64,000 nt of DNA from Heterohyrax brucei. Its lineage: Eukaryota; Chordata; Mammalia; Hyracoidea; Procaviidae. The DNA lies in assembly GCA_028571685.1 (NCBI GenBank), contig CM053146.1:114737431-114801430 (forward strand), given 5' to 3'. Of this stretch, positions 35,182-47,950 are shown piece by piece. The first letter of the stretch is position 1. The number at the start of each line of letters is the position of its first letter. Under the pieces are notes generated by a model that made no database searches, had not been told where the DNA came from, and was given only the letters and a program-made list of their open reading frames with translations. The translations under genes were made by a program, and so were the position numbers.

Positions 35182-35639
35182 ACCAGTGTTACTCTGGCCT
35201 TGCACCTCAGCATTCATTACTGGCGGATATATTTCATTAATGGAAAAATAACTGTGTAGTAGATTTTTTACTGTTGTCTTAAATGTGAAATATCAGATAA
35301 CATGATAATAAAGTGAGGAATAGATGTATTTTCATTTATTTCAGTGTCCTAGTCCATAAGGTTTATATTTTAAATACCTTATAATTGGTTTCATAAAATT
35401 AATAAGATAGTTTTTATTGTTTTTACTCCCAGTCTCTGAAACAATTTGCGGTTAAGATTGGGAATTTTTTTCAATTCTAAACATTATGGATTAACATTTT
35501 AAAGTCATCAGTCAATTGGGTTACCAACCTATTTTAGCAATTTCTGTACTTATATGACCCATGCCTTCTCATAAATTTGCTTATTATTTTTCTAATGTTA
35601 AAGAACTTGAGAGGATATTTGAAAAATTATCACTGAGTT
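35182..35639. other. Unassigned intronic DNA
   Basis: AT-rich; no gene or repeat recognised. Confidence 0.45.
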
Positions 35640-36640
35640 TCTAAAGTTGCCTTTGTCTGTTAGGTGATAGCTTAGTTGGATATAAAATTCTAAGTTGCCA
35701 GCTATTTTTCTGTACAGCTTTATAAATATTATTGTATTGTCTGTTGATAGCTATTGTTTCTGATAAGAAACCTAATTGTCTTTTTCTTTTTTGAATGGGG
35801 TGGGGGTAGGTAGGTGTCTTAGTCATTTAGTGTTACTGTAACAGAAATGCCACAAGTGGATGACTTTCACAAAGAGGCATTCCTTTTTCTTTTTTAAAGT
35901 AGTCTAGAAGTCTAAATTCAGAATGTCAGCTCCAGGGGAAGACTTTCTCTGTCTGCTTTCTTCCCCTGAGCTAGGAGCTTCTCCACACAGGGTCTCCCAG
36001 GCTAAAGAACATGTTGTCCTCCTGACAGTGCTTCCTTGGCTGTGCAAGGTCCTCAACTCTGCTTGTTTCTCTTTCCTATTATCTCTTAATAAATTACCTC
36101 AAGATATAATCTAAATTTACAGATCGAGTCCTGCCTGACTGCTACACATTCTCCCTCATTAACATCATAGAGGCAGGATTTATAATATATGGGAAAATCA
36201 TACAATACTGGGAACCCTGATCCAGCCAAATGGATACAAATTTTATGAGGGGCAGGGGACACAAATCAGAGTAGATAGATGTTTTCATGTTATTTTTTTG
36301 ATGCTTTCATTTTCAGTATTTCAGCAAGCTATACCTTATGTCCATGTTTAGATTGTTTAAAAATATAGAGCTGTGTTCTTTGTCTGGTATTTGGCATGGA
36401 GTTTCAACCTGATGATTCATGCCTTTCTTGTGTTATATAAAAATTCATTAGGTCTTTGAGTGATTCTTCACCATTTCCTGTACTGTAAGACATCTGTTGG
36501 GACCTCTCAATCTATTATGGTAACAATCAAGGAAGTCTATGGTGTCGACCCATTCACCACTTCAAGTTTTTATGCAGTTTCTAGCCTGCTCTGATTTTTA
36601 TCTTGTTGAGCCAAGCTTTTCTTTTTGTGGTAAGGGGTTG
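35640..36640 (-). mobile_element. Possible old L1/HAL1 relic interrupted by an LTR
   Basis: tagttggatataaaattcta, agttgccagctatttttctg, then gctattgtttctgataagaa resembles reversed ORF1-region sequence of old L1 or HAL1. Sequence after the LTR (36276-36640) may be its continuation. Weak. Confidence 0.35.
35815..36270 (+). mobile_element. Solo LTR (MaLR/ERVL-like), related to 16324-16900
   Basis: Starts TGTCTTAGTCATTTAGTGTT. It shares gtaacagaaatgccacaagt, agtctaaattcagaatgtca and ggggacacaaatca with the LTR at 16324. The right edge near 36270 is not exact. Confidence 0.75.
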
Positions 36641-36670
36641 GGGGTGGATGTCTTTCTCTCTGTTTTAAGC

Positions 36671-36876
36671 AGTTATTGCTAGTTGTCAGTTGTCAAATTG
36701 GTTTTGACTCATGATAACCCTGTGTGTGTTTGGAGTAGAATTATTCTATAGGATTTTCAAAGCTGTGATCTTTCAGAACGATCACTAGGCCTTACTTCTG
36801 AGGCCAATTTGGAGGAATTTGACCCTCCAGCCTTTCAGTTAGTAGTTCTAAAATCAAGCATCTACACCACAAATCC
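36671..36876 (-). mobile_element. AfroSINE, long form, diverged
   Basis: gttttgactcatgataaccc, tttggagtagaattattcta, aaagctgtgatctttcagaa, cctttcagttagtagttcta. Confidence 0.8.
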
Positions 36877-36985
36877 TGAATATTCTGCTGCCTCTTTGCT
36901 AGAAATCTCTCATTATATTTTCTAATTTACCATTTACTAAGGAAGGCTTCAAATTATTAAGGGACTGTTGTACCATCAAGCAATA

Positions 36986-36995
36986 TGTATGTGTG

Positions 36996-37026
<31 letters not shown>

Positions 37027-37027
37027 C
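36986..37027. repeat. (GT)n/(TA) microsatellite
   Basis: Alternating gt run with a central tatata segment. Confidence 0.9.
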
Positions 37028-37245
37028 GGCATCTATTCTTTTTGTCTTTATTAAAATTTTAGACATATATTTTGAGTAACTCATTGTGTGTTGTAGATAT
37101 ATTCTTACACATTTTACACTTTTGTCATAAAGAAATAAAATTAAACTGTACTTTGAAGACTATTTTATTAATAAATCATAGCTATTAAGCAATACATTCC
37201 ATAATTCTGCATTAAGGACAGCCTACATGTTTGTAAGCTTATACC

Positions 37246-37405
37246 CCTGGTCCATAGTGGTTAAGTGATACCACTGCTAACCAAAACGTCCACAATTCAA
37301 ATCTGTCAGCCACTCCTTGGAAACCGTATTGAGTAGTTCTACCCTGCCCTCTACGGTTGCTGTGGGTCAGAACTGACCTAATGGCAATAGGATTGGTTTT
37401 TAGTT
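37246..37405 (+). mobile_element. AfroSINE
   Basis: tccatagtggttaagtgata, cactgctaaccaaaacgtcc, gtcagccactccttggaaac, ttgctgtgggtcagaactga, ggcaataggattgg. Confidence 0.9.
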
Positions 37406-40400
37406 TTTATACTTGAATTTACTACTAATAATAATTCAGACTACTTATTAAAAGATAATAATAGGTATTCAAATGCTGTTTCATATTGATGGCTTAAGTT
37501 ATGATGTTTATAGTTTATGTATTTTAAACTCTAAATAGCATCTTCTACTTTCTGTAAAATTATTTCTGTATCTTTGTAAACAAGATGACTAAACATGATG
37601 AAGAAAAAGTTTTATAACTACTAATTTACTGTTATAAAACTGTTTTCTTGTAGCTCCTTGGGGCCAACTTTCTTAGTTTACTTGTGTTAGTGCTATTTGA
37701 TAATGATGACTTAGGGTTTTTGGAAAAAAATATGTAATCAGATTAAAATTATGATTTTTTATTGGTAAGAGCCCAACTTAGTTCATTGACGATATTAATC
37801 TTGCCATGTTCTTCTTGTTTGCCTAATGTATAATAGGCAGTAAATGTTGCATTGGAGAAGCTAGATTTCAGAGGGAGTAGGTGATTTTCCAAGTTCTGAT
37901 TACTTTCACAAATTTCAGGAAACATACACCATTTGGATATTTAAACTCCATCCTTGATATTTAACACAAATATTATTAGCAGAAAACAAATTAGTGGAAA
38001 AGAAAGAACTAAAATTGAGTTTCCTGGTTACCATTTCAGTGACCTTTCCATTGCCCCAGAGTTTGAATAAATTATTTTTATACATAAAAAATTGACTGCT
38101 TTAAAATAATTTTGTAAGTGTAACGTAAGGCACTGTGTCATTCCTTTGCTGTGTAAACAGCAGTTCTCAAGTAAATTAGAACTTAAAAGTCATCATCATC
38201 CTTTGACTTAAAGTTGTGTTATTCTATATAAAGAAGATTGTTTCTGGTATTTCCCTTCTGTGACAGTTTTGAAAAGATGTCAAAAAGCTTGTCTTACTTG
38301 CTTTGAAGTAAGAAACCAAAATAAAACTAAAATTAAAAAGACACTTGGACAACATTTCATCTCATGCTGTTTTTGAAAAAAAAAGTCCAAATGTATATAG
38401 TAACCTTGTGTCTTGGTAGTAAGTCTGTAGACATTATCAAATCAATCTAAATCGAGTTAGTGTATATGTGGTAGCCAGAAACTGGTAGAAATTAGTTTAT
38501 CTTCCCCAGACTCTTTCTGTTTTCTTTGTACAAAGTAGGATAAACTCGTTTTAGACCTGATTAGGTTTCTCTGTTGACTTTTTTCCCTTTTTCTTTAAAA
38601 GGGTAAGGACAGTCCATATTTTGTTAGATTCACACCAACTATTAAAACGAGAAGCCATTAAAAAGCCCCAGGCACATGTATGACATCTGTAGCTATGATT
38701 TAGAAAGACTTTGAATCATAACTTGAAACATTTCCAAATAAGGAATGTAAAGAGTTATTCCTGATGTCTTTTAGCTTCATTGGTTGTAAATAACTGGCTG
38801 ATACCATAGGGAGGATTTTCATGAGGTACATACATTCTGGCAACTTGGCCAGCATTTAGTCCTCATTATTGTATTAGTGGAGTCTGTAGAAAATGCATTT
38901 CAATCCCATGAGACAATCAGGGAGGTGGTTGCATGGATAATCTTAGTGGACATTTTAGGAAGTTGGTTGTTTCAAATACCACTGTGTTTCTTTTATTTAA
39001 AAGTTGAATTTTATTTTTCTCAGTGAATACATTCTTTTATACAGCTATTTGTTTATAAGCTCACATTGTACTCAAAATGTTTGTATTAAATACCCCTTTA
39101 TAGGATGCTTAATGAAAGAATTTTGCTAATTTGCTGGTTGTCTGCTTGAATATAGGCACTTATTAATTACAAAGACATATTTTTGAAGGTCCTTTTATTT
39201 CTTTGACTTTTATGCTAAGAATTAAATATATTGTGCACATTTGCATATAGCAAAGAACTCTTAAAAGTTGCTAATTTGTAAGGGAAATACCTGATTCTTA
39301 AGAGATTTGAAGACAGAACTTAATACTAGCTTGTGTAACTAAGAAAAACTATCATGTGTCATCTGTTGTATGTTCCACTAATAATGAACAGCAGTTTGTC
39401 TTCATAGACAAAGGTGCTGACTTAGATGCTCTGCCCTCCACATAACTCTGGTAAAAATACTGTGATCAGGTAAACTCCTAGTAATCGTGGCTGTCTGATG
39501 TGTCAAAGAAGTTTATTAAAACTCAGCAGCAGCTGCTATGATGGAGTCTCCTCATTTGTTGTATATCACAAAATCTACAAATGCTCAGAACATGACTTTT
39601 ATTTAACCTGTAAATGGCAGCTCTCAAAGACTCAGATGGTACTGTTTCATACACAACTTAAAAAAAAAGAATAAAAGAAAGCCAGATCTCTAATTTATTC
39701 CTTAATAGTCATACTCTTCCAAGACTCCATATTTTCCTAGGTCATTTAAAACAAATGTTGCTTTACATCAAAATATAATTAAATGATACATTATCAGCTT
39801 AAATTGCATGTTTGGTGTATTGTTTCAGAATAATTGTGATTTATGATGCTGCTGGCTGCTTTCATAATTGTTAAGTGTTCTGTAGCTTACTGAATGTTTT
39901 TAACTTTGTTCTAGTGCCCTCAGGCAAAAATTGCAATGGGTACAATTTTATAAACCAGACTCATTAATAAATAATTGTTTTCATTATGACTCTGGAATAA
40001 AGATGGCTACATAGTATGGCCTTTAAAAAAATTACTACTTCTGATTTAATATGACTGTAAATGGGGCACTGTACATAATATGCTATAATGAGACAGTCCC
40101 TTCTGTCCTTATAGGTATGTTACAGCAAATGCACAGTGAAGTAATATTTAAGAGATTCTAGAAAGTCCAGATACAAATTTGATCTTGTGATATGTTCTTA
40201 CTTAAATTTGAAAGTTCTGTATTAGTAAATTTTGGTTACATATTTGTACAGATTTCTTACCAGTGAGCATGGTGAAGAGATTATGACTGAACCCCACTGA
40301 AAGGAAAAAAAAAAAAGTTTAAAATATATGTACAAAGTTCTAGTTAGCTCACTGTTAATTTACTCTAAAAAATAGAAAGGAACATCCCACACCATATATT

Positions 40401-40797
40401 AAAGAATATTTATATGCCTAGGTAGGTTTCATCTTATCTCCATGAAAATGAGAAACTTCACATTTTCTTAGGTTGTAAAATCATTTCTGTGTCTACTGTT
40501 TTTTACAAGAAGTAAATTTCAAAAAATATCTGCCCCAGTTTCCTTACCTATATGATAATTCTTGATAGATGCTTTTTATGATACAATGATAAAATACTCA
40601 AGACACTGTCCAAAAGTGACCTTTTACTTACCTTTGCAGTTAACTTTTTTTTCCATAAAATAATGTTTGCTTTGTGTTGTGCTGTTCAAACTGTGGATCA
40701 AATTTTAACCATGATTTCAATCATCATATTTAAAAATAAAAATAATAGTCATCTAGATTAAAAGTGTATAAAACACCACATTTCAATATTGAATACC
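37406..40797. other. Repeat-poor intronic block
   Basis: About 3.4 kb in which I recognise no SINE, LINE or LTR, in contrast to the rest of the window. No coding frame. Confidence 0.5.
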
Positions 40798-40841
40798 CCC
40801 ACTGCCATTGAGACAATTCCAACTCATAGTGATCATATAGT
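40798..40841 (-). mobile_element. AfroSINE fragment
   Basis: ccactgccattgagacaatt, then ccaactcatagtgatcatat. Confidence 0.65.
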
Positions 40842-41504
40842 TGAAATGAACATTGAATAGCTGGTTGTAATTTTTAAGATGCTCTGAAGTTATCTAACAG
40901 TAACTTATCCTGTAAAATATTTCAATTATATAATTGAGAGTGAATATTATAATATTTTTTTCAGGCATACAGTGTTTCATGGGAGGATTGTCTTTAAACT
41001 TTCACTATCACTTATATCATGCCACTGAGTGGTTTTGTTTATAACCACCTTGTAACATTCTGAAGAGGGAACTGAAGAACTTAAGTACTAAAAATATGAC
41101 CTTCAACATAGATAAATAGCTAAAATCATTGAAAATGTTGAATACCCTGAAATACAGTGCAGGTTTATAAATGTGTTGATTAACTATGATCTGAGTTGAC
41201 TTATTCTCTCAATATATAACTGGATTCATTCAAGCAGCAAAGTAGTCAAAGGTGTTGGTCATCAATACCTTATATGATAAAAAATTGGTTAATTTTAAGC
41301 TAATGTTTCCCAGATTTATTTGACTTATGACTCATGTTATAAGTACCACCTACTGATATCCCAAAGAAGATATTGTGAGAAATACTGATCTTGTCACATT
41401 TCATTAATAGCAACAAAAATCAACCCTGTATCTACCGTTTCTGTTACACATGGTTTAGTTACTATCACTTTCTTTTTAAATCTTGATTTAAATTAATAGT
41501 TCCT
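40842..41504. other. Unassigned intronic DNA
   Basis: Nothing recognised. Confidence 0.5.
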
Positions 41505-41550
41505 ATCAGTCAGAATCAACTTGATGACAATGAGTTTGGTTTTTTTGTTT
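41505..41550 (+). mobile_element. AfroSINE 3'-end fragment
   Basis: cagtcagaatcaacttgatg, then acaatgagtttggtttttt: last part of the SINE and its tail. Confidence 0.7.
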
Positions 41551-42589
41551 TGATAAAGAAAAGGAAGAAGGAATATTAATTATCAAGTTATTTTTTTATT
41601 TTTTTATTAGGGTTAAGTGAAAGTATACAATCCAAATCAATTTTACATGCCTACCTAACTGCAACTCCCATCTGCTGTCCTCACCCTGACAGCATAGTCC
41701 TCCCTTTCACTCTATATTTCTAGTATCCTCTTAATGAGCACCCATTGCCTCCGCTCCACCTTCTTATCTCATATATAGAAAGACACCAGTAGAACAGACT
41801 TCTATAAATGTATAAAACCATAAAGTACACACACCATGTAGTCACACTGTGTCCCTACATCAAGGCCATTCTTGTCTGAAGAGTTGATCTCAGTATTGGT
41901 TTCTGGTCAGAGCCAGCAGCTGGTCTAGAGGCTGTGTTACTCGGGGACCCTTCAGGCTGTCAGACCATCAATTCTGGTCTTTTAGTAGAGTTTCTGAGCT
42001 GCACCCCTCTTTTCCTTGGTTGCCTCAGGGACTCTATGTTGTGTGTCCCATTGGGGCTGCCATTGGTGATGGCTGGGCACTATCTGGTTCGTCCGGTCTC
42101 ATGTTGATACAGTCTCCCATTTGTATGGACCCTTTGTCGCCTAGGCTCTTTTTTTCCTCATGTCTTTGTAGTTTTTGGTCATCATCTGTTTCAGGTAAGT
42201 TGGGACCATTTGGTGTACCTCAGATGACAGCTTGCTAGCTTTTAAGACCCTGGACACCATTCACCAATATGGGGTACAGAAGACTCTTTTAGTAATCGAC
42301 TACTTATGTCACTTGATGTTCCCTGAAAACATGGTACCCAGACTCCTGTCCCTGCTACTCTATCCTTTGAAATACTGGGTTGAGTTTAGGAAATCTTAGC
42401 AGTTTATGGTGTAGTCCAACTATGTTGATTTGCTCTCTGTTGTGCTCTGTCACTGCTTTCACTTAACCAAATTCCTATCTACTGTCTAAGCTGTGACCAA
42501 CCCTCTCCCTCCCTCCTCACTCTTGCTGCCATCAAAGAGCCTTTTTTTTTCCGTAGATAAGTCTATGTTTAAGTCTTGATAGCAGGTCT

Positions 42590-45224
42590 CGTACAATACT
42601 TATCCTTTTCCCACTGACTGATTTCACTCAGCATAATGTCATCCAATTGAAACCAGGTTATGAGATGCTTCCTCAAATCATCATTACTCTTTATCATTGC
42701 ATAGTGTTCCTTTGAATATATGTACCATGATTTGTTTATCCATTCATCTGTTGATAGGTGACTAGGTTGATTCCATCTTTTTGCTATTTTTGACAGTGCT
42801 GAAATAAACATTTGTGTGCATGTATCTGTTCCTGTGACTACCTTTATTTCCGTAGGATATGTTCCTAGCAGTGGAATTCCCAGATTATATAGTATTTCTG
42901 TTTCTAGCCTTTTAAGGAAGTACCAAATTGCTTTCCAAAGGTGTTGTACCATTTTGCATTCCCACCAACAGTGTAGGAGAGTTCTAATCTCTCAGCAGCC
43001 TCTCCAACATTTGTTGTTTCATGTTTTGGGAATTATGGCCAACATTGTTGGAGTGAGATGATATCTCATTGCAGTTTTGATTTGAATTTCTCTAATAGCT
43101 AGTGATCGTGAGTATTTCTTCATGTGTCTTTTGACTGCCTGAATGTCTTCTTTGGTGAACTGTCTGCTCATCTTCTTTGCCCATTTCTTAATTGGGTTAT
43201 TTACTGTTTTCTTGGTGATATTTTGCAGTACCTTGTAGATTATGGAGATTAGATGTCGATCCAACACATAGTTACCAAATATTTTTTTATGATTCTGTGA
43301 GTAATCTTTTAACTCTCTTGATAAAGTCTTTGGATGAGCAAAAAGTGTTTGATTCTTAATAGTTCCTAATTATCTATCTTTTCTTATGTTGATCCTGTCA
43401 GATTTTGAAGTCTGTTTCCTTTGTATTAAAACTTCCATTGTTGACAAAATCAGAGGATTCTTATCCTTTGTGCTATTTATGTGGTTGATCACATTAATTT
43501 TTTTCTGATGTTGAACCAACCTTGCATCCCTGGTATGAATCCAACTTGGTCAGGATTAATTTTTTTTTTTTTTTTGACATGTTACTGAATTCTATTGGCT
43601 AGGATTTTATTGAAGATTTTTGCATCTAGGTTCATGAGTGATATTGATCTGTAATTTAATTTTTTGTGTGTGATCTTTCCCTGGCTTTGGTATCAGGGTT
43701 ATGTTGCCTTCATAAAATGAATTTGGGAGTATGCTCTCCTTTTCTATTGTGTGAAATAGCCTCAGTAGTATTGGAATTAACTTGTCTCTAAAAAGTGTGA
43801 TGGAATTCTCCAATGAAGCCTTCTGGGCCAGAACTTCTTTTGGTTTGTAGTTATTTGATGACTTTTTCAATCTCTTCTTTTGTGATGGGATTATTAAGTT
43901 TTTCTGCTTCTCCTTGTGATAATTTTGGTAGGTGATGTGAATCTAGAAATTTGTCAATTTCCTCTAGGTTTTCGAATCTGTTAAGAGTACAGTTCTTTGT
44001 AGTATTTTGTTGTGATACTTTTGATTTCGGTTGAGTCAGTTGTGATATCTCCCGTCTCATTTCTTATTCAGGTTATTTGTTTCATGTTTCTCTCTTGTAA
44101 ATTTAGCCAGTGGTTTATCAGTTTTGTTGATCTTTAAAAAAAAAAAACTTTTGGTTTTGTTCATTCTTTCAGTTGTTTTTCTATTCTCTAATTCATTTAG
44201 TTCTGCTCTTATCTTTGTGATCTGTTTTCTTTTGAGGGGTTCTTATGTTGCTCTCTTTCTGCTTATTCAAGTTGAAGGGTCAGTTCTTTGGTTTGGGCCC
44301 TTTCTTCATTCCGGATGTGTGCATTTATAGAGACAAGTTGACCTCTGAGCACTGCTGTTGCTGCATCCCATAGTTCCTGGTAAGGTGTGTTTTCATTCTT
44401 ATTTGGTTCCATAAATTTCTGTATTTAGTCTTTGATTTCTTCTATAACCCATGAATTTTTGGGCAAGGTGTTGTTCAATTTCCATGAGTTCAAATTTCTA
44501 CCTATGTTTTTTCTGCTGTTGGTTTCAACTTTTATGGCTTTATGGTCTGAGAAGATGCTTTGCAGTAATTCAGTGATTTGGATTTCGTTGGGACTTGTTT
44601 TATGACCAAATATGTGATGTATTCTGGAGAATATTCCTCATGCATTGGAAAAGAAGGTGTATTTATCTGTTGTTGGTTAAAAAATTCTATAAATGTTGAT
44701 AAGGTCTAGTTGGTTGATTATCACAATAAGATCTGTATCTTTACTGAACTTTTTTCTGAATGATCTGTCCATTACTGAAAGTGGAGTGTTGAAGTCTCCT
44801 ACTATTATTGTGGAGCAATCTATCTGAATTTTCAATGTTGTCAATTTTGGTTTGGCGTATTTAGATGATCTAGTTGGGTACATAAATATTTAATATTGTT
44901 ATATCCTGCTTATGTATTGAAACTTGCAGCAATAAATAGTGACCATCCTTGTCCACAAGTGGATTTTACATTAAAACATGTTTTATCTGAGATTAGCATT
45001 GCCACTCCTGTTCTTATTTGTATGTTGTTAGGTTAGTGTATAGTTTTCTATCCTTTGATTTTCAGTTTGACTGTATCTGTGAGTCTAAGGTGTGTTTCTT
45101 GTCAGCAACATATAGACAGACCATGTTTTTTGATCCAAGCTGTTACTCTCTGCCTCTTTAATGGAGCGTTCAATCCATTTACATTCAATGTGATTATTGG
45201 TAGGTATGTGTTTAGTTCTGTCAT
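42590..45224 (-). pseudogene. L1 ORF2 remnant lacking the RT catalytic core
   Basis: Starts MTELNTYLPIITLNVNGLNA near 45224 (endonuclease N-terminus). It continues with VGDFNTPLSVMDRSFRKKFS (44677-44883) and [20 protein letters not shown] (43607-43870). The deletion at 43441-43445 then removes the YxDD region (FADD in its relatives). The C-terminal LWKAIWYFLKRLETEI segment is at 42569-42952. Confidence 0.85.
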
Positions 45225-45488
45225 TTTGGTGCCTTTATTTCTGTGCTGTTGGTGTTTTTTGTTGTTGTTGTTCCTCTTAATACTCTTTTCCAGGTCATTT
45301 TTCTTTATAGGTTTATTTTTTATCTTTTTCAGTATTGTTTTTGTGTTTGTTGATACTCTTCTATTATGTTTCTTGTTTTGATGTGTCACATTGTTAGTTT
45401 GCTCTGTAGCTACCCCTTTGATTCTCCTTAATATTCTAAGTTTAAAGAGATCTTTAACTTCTGTGTCTCTTCTTATTTTCTTGTCCAT
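45225..45488 (-). pseudogene. Open inter-ORF segment in frame with L1 ORF2
   Basis: 88 codons starting MDKKIRRDTEVKDLFKLRIL, K/N-rich, uninterrupted and continuous with ORF2. Homologous to 25002-25268. Confidence 0.55.
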
Positions 45489-45617
45489 CTTAAAGGGTTA
45501 TATGTGCTGTAATATATCCCTTTTCATAGTGTGATGTTGTCATAGTTTTTCTGGTAACATCACTGGGTCTCTACTTTTAATATTTTTGCTTTGATTAAGA
45601 TTATTGACTTCCCTAAC

Positions 45618-46055
45618 TGAGTGGGCCTCTGGATGCTGTGTCCTGCATTGTATCCAGAAGTATACATTTGATGTTACTGTTTTTTTCTAAATGTAGATCT
45701 TCTTTCAGTATTTCTTGCAGTTTGAGTTTGTTTTTTGCAAATTCTCTAAGCTTCTATTTATCTGAAAATGTCTTAATTTCACTATCATAACTGAGAGACA
45801 ATTTTGCGGAATGTATAATTCTTGCTTGGAAGTTACTCTCTTTCAAGACATTGTGTCATCCCACTGTCTTCTTGCTAACATGGTTTTTGCAGAGAAGTCA
45901 TACAAAAGCATACAGGGCTTCCCTTTACAAGTTAGTTTTGCTTTAAGCCTTGCTGCCTTTAAGAGCCTCTGTTTGTGTTTCATTCTCTTAAGCCTGTTTA
46001 TAATATGTCTTGGTGTCATTTTTCTGGTGTACAGTTTTTGTGGTGTTCAGTAAAC
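45618..46055 (-). pseudogene. L1 ORF1 C-terminal domain remnant
   Basis: Reverse complement of this stretch encodes the ORF1p C-terminal region, ending near 45618. The 5' end of the L1 is cut at about 46055. Confidence 0.7.
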
Positions 46056-46099
46056 ATTCAGGTTGTTTTATTTTATTTTTTAATTTCTAAGCTTGAATT

Positions 46100-46270
46100 T
46101 GGAACCTTTGGTGGTGTACTGGTTAAAAGCTATGGCTGCTAACGAAGAGGCCAATAGTAAAAATCCATCAGGTGCTCCTTGGAAACCGTATAAGGCAGCT
46201 GTACTCTGCCTGTAGGGTTTCTATGAGTCAGAATTGACTCAACAGCAAGGCATTTGCTGTTTTGTTTTTA
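46100..46270 (+). mobile_element. AfroSINE
   Basis: aacctttggtggtgtactgg, ctatggctgctaacgaagag, catcaggtgctccttggaaa, ctatgagtcagaattgactc, then the T-rich tail. Confidence 0.9.
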
Positions 46271-46563
46271 AGATTCAGATGTGTAGGTGGGTAGGAGAAA
46301 GGAAGACAAGATACTGTTATTCCTGAGCAATTTCTAACATTAGTGTACTTGGAAGGGCCTAAGAGCTCAGGGACATGGGTTCCTGTGGAGTCTTGAGTAG
46401 ATTACAGAACATTTCTTGATTTTTGTTCTGCTAGTTTATCAGTTGAAAGTATCAGGCAACCTTCTTTTAGTTCTCATCTTTTATGTCTCAAAGCTTAATT
46501 TCTGATTGTTGCTAATCACTTTTGTAGATGATTGTTGTTTTTCTATTTAAGCAATGAAAGATA

Positions 46564-46732
46564 GCCAAAAACCAAAACCAAGCTCATTGCCATCGAATCA
46601 ATTCTCACTCATACCAAGCCTGTAGGACTAAGTAGAATTCCCCTGTTGAGTTTCCAAGGACTGGCTGGTGGATTTGAATTGCTGATCTTTTGGTTAACAG
46701 CTGAATTCTTAAACATTGCATGATTAGAGCTC
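46564..46732 (-). mobile_element. AfroSINE with target-site duplication
   Basis: ccaaaaaccaaaaccaagct (tail), tcgaatcaattctcactcat, ctggctggtggatttgaatt, ttttggttaacagctgaatt. Near-identical flanks atgaaagatag (46553-46563) and atgaaagacag (46733-46743). Confidence 0.9.
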
Positions 46733-46743
46733 CATGAAAGACA

Positions 46744-47430
46744 GTAGAATGTAGGAATTTTGGTATTGGGGTGGTAAATAAGGAATATCATTGTTAACAT
46801 ACAGCAACTTTTCTAATGTCCCCTTTAATGGAAAGTAGCTATTTGAATTTGTCACTAGTTAAACTCAATCATGAAATTTCTATCTTCTGATTCTTGACTC
46901 AGTAATTAGTAATGACTTCACTGAAGTTTTAACACCAGAGAATCTCTTTATATATATTTATAACATATATGGCTTTCCAAAAAAGGCATTTTTTGTAATT
47001 AAGAATGAAGTATAAGTTATGAAAAAGTTCTTTCCACGGTTAAATATGTAACCTAAACTAATTAGGAACCATGACAATTTTAGTTAATAAGTTGAAGCGT
47101 TGCAAACTCTGATTGGGTATTCATAATTTAGCCTTACTCCCATTATTAGATGTGACAGAACAATTTAATATTTTAAGTATTTTTAAGTTGACTGGCTGTT
47201 ACTGCATCATTCTTCATAGTTTTATAAGTTGCACAGTTCTTCCTTTATGTTTTAAAATGAGAGTATTAATTTTCTAAAGATGTGCCAAGTATTCTTTTTT
47301 TTTTTTTCCTTAGAGATTTCCTATACACATATGTTATTAATCCATTATGGTTCATATAAATTTCCTGCCAAGATAGACTTTCAGAATAAATGGTTTAATT
47401 TGAAATTATAGTATTTTGCTTGAATCATAT
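46744..47430. other. Unassigned intronic DNA
   Basis: T-tract at about 47294-47308; nothing else recognised. Confidence 0.5.
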
Positions 47431-47520
47431 CTTCGTTCCTTTGTTCCTTCGTTCCTCCCTCCCTCCTTTCCTCCCTTCATTTCAGCTCTTCCTTCCTCTC
47501 TCCATTTCTCTTTTGTTCCA
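47431..47520. repeat. Pyrimidine-rich (TTCC)n low-complexity tract
   Basis: Imperfect cgttccttt/ccctccctcc repeats. Confidence 0.8.
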
Positions 47521-47625
47521 TCTTTCATCAATCCATAGAGTTGTAACTGTGAAACATTTCCATACACTATTTGACACCCATTCCCTCAAGAGCCGAATGC
47601 CCCTGAAATTTTAGCTCACTTGAAG

Positions 47626-47950
47626 TTAACTAATAACATGCAGCAGACATTGTATGTCTGAAGCTATGTAAGAAAAGGCCACATCACTTTTACCTGATCC
47701 CCATGGGACACTGGCTCTGAGGGAAGCCTGCCACTTAAGAAGTTGCATTACCCTGAGTCTACCTAGCTGCAGATGAGGCCATGTAGGTACTCTGGGTGAA
47801 GGCCCCAGCAAAGCTCCAATGACACAGCTGGTGTCTACTGCCAGCTTAATGAGTGGGTCCCCTTGGATGTCCATATCAGCTAGGCCTTCCTCTATAGCCC
47901 TTCCCAACATTTCCCTGCTCTCGTTTAAGGGACTCCAGGTGAGCACTGGG
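47626..47950 (-). other. Relatively GC-rich segment with a 106-codon minus-strand open frame
   Basis: Open reading frame without recognisable domain or splice context. The base composition and flanking sequence suggest an old LTR or repeat rather than an exon. Not identified. Confidence 0.3.

Larger units (their letters stand above)
41588..46055 (-). mobile_element. L1 LINE, 5'-truncated in ORF1, with internal RT deletion
   Basis: Minus strand, with its T-rich 3' tail at 41588-41605. 3' UTR at about 41606-42590 (gcttgctagcttttaagacc), then ORF2 C-terminal, endonuclease and N-terminal regions, inter-ORF and the ORF1 C-terminal domain to about 46055. From 3' end to ORF2 start it is about 1.1 kb shorter than the copy at 23185 because of a deletion at 43441. 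Confidence 0.9.

Noticed and set aside
42816..43061. Plus-strand open frames over the L1 copies (also at 44124, 45055, 52535, 61586 region)
   Set aside because: They are antisense shadows of L1 ORF2 and ORF1.
47626..47946. 106-codon minus-strand open frame
   Set aside because: No known domain or gene context. More likely part of an old repeat or LTR; kept only as an unidentified segment.
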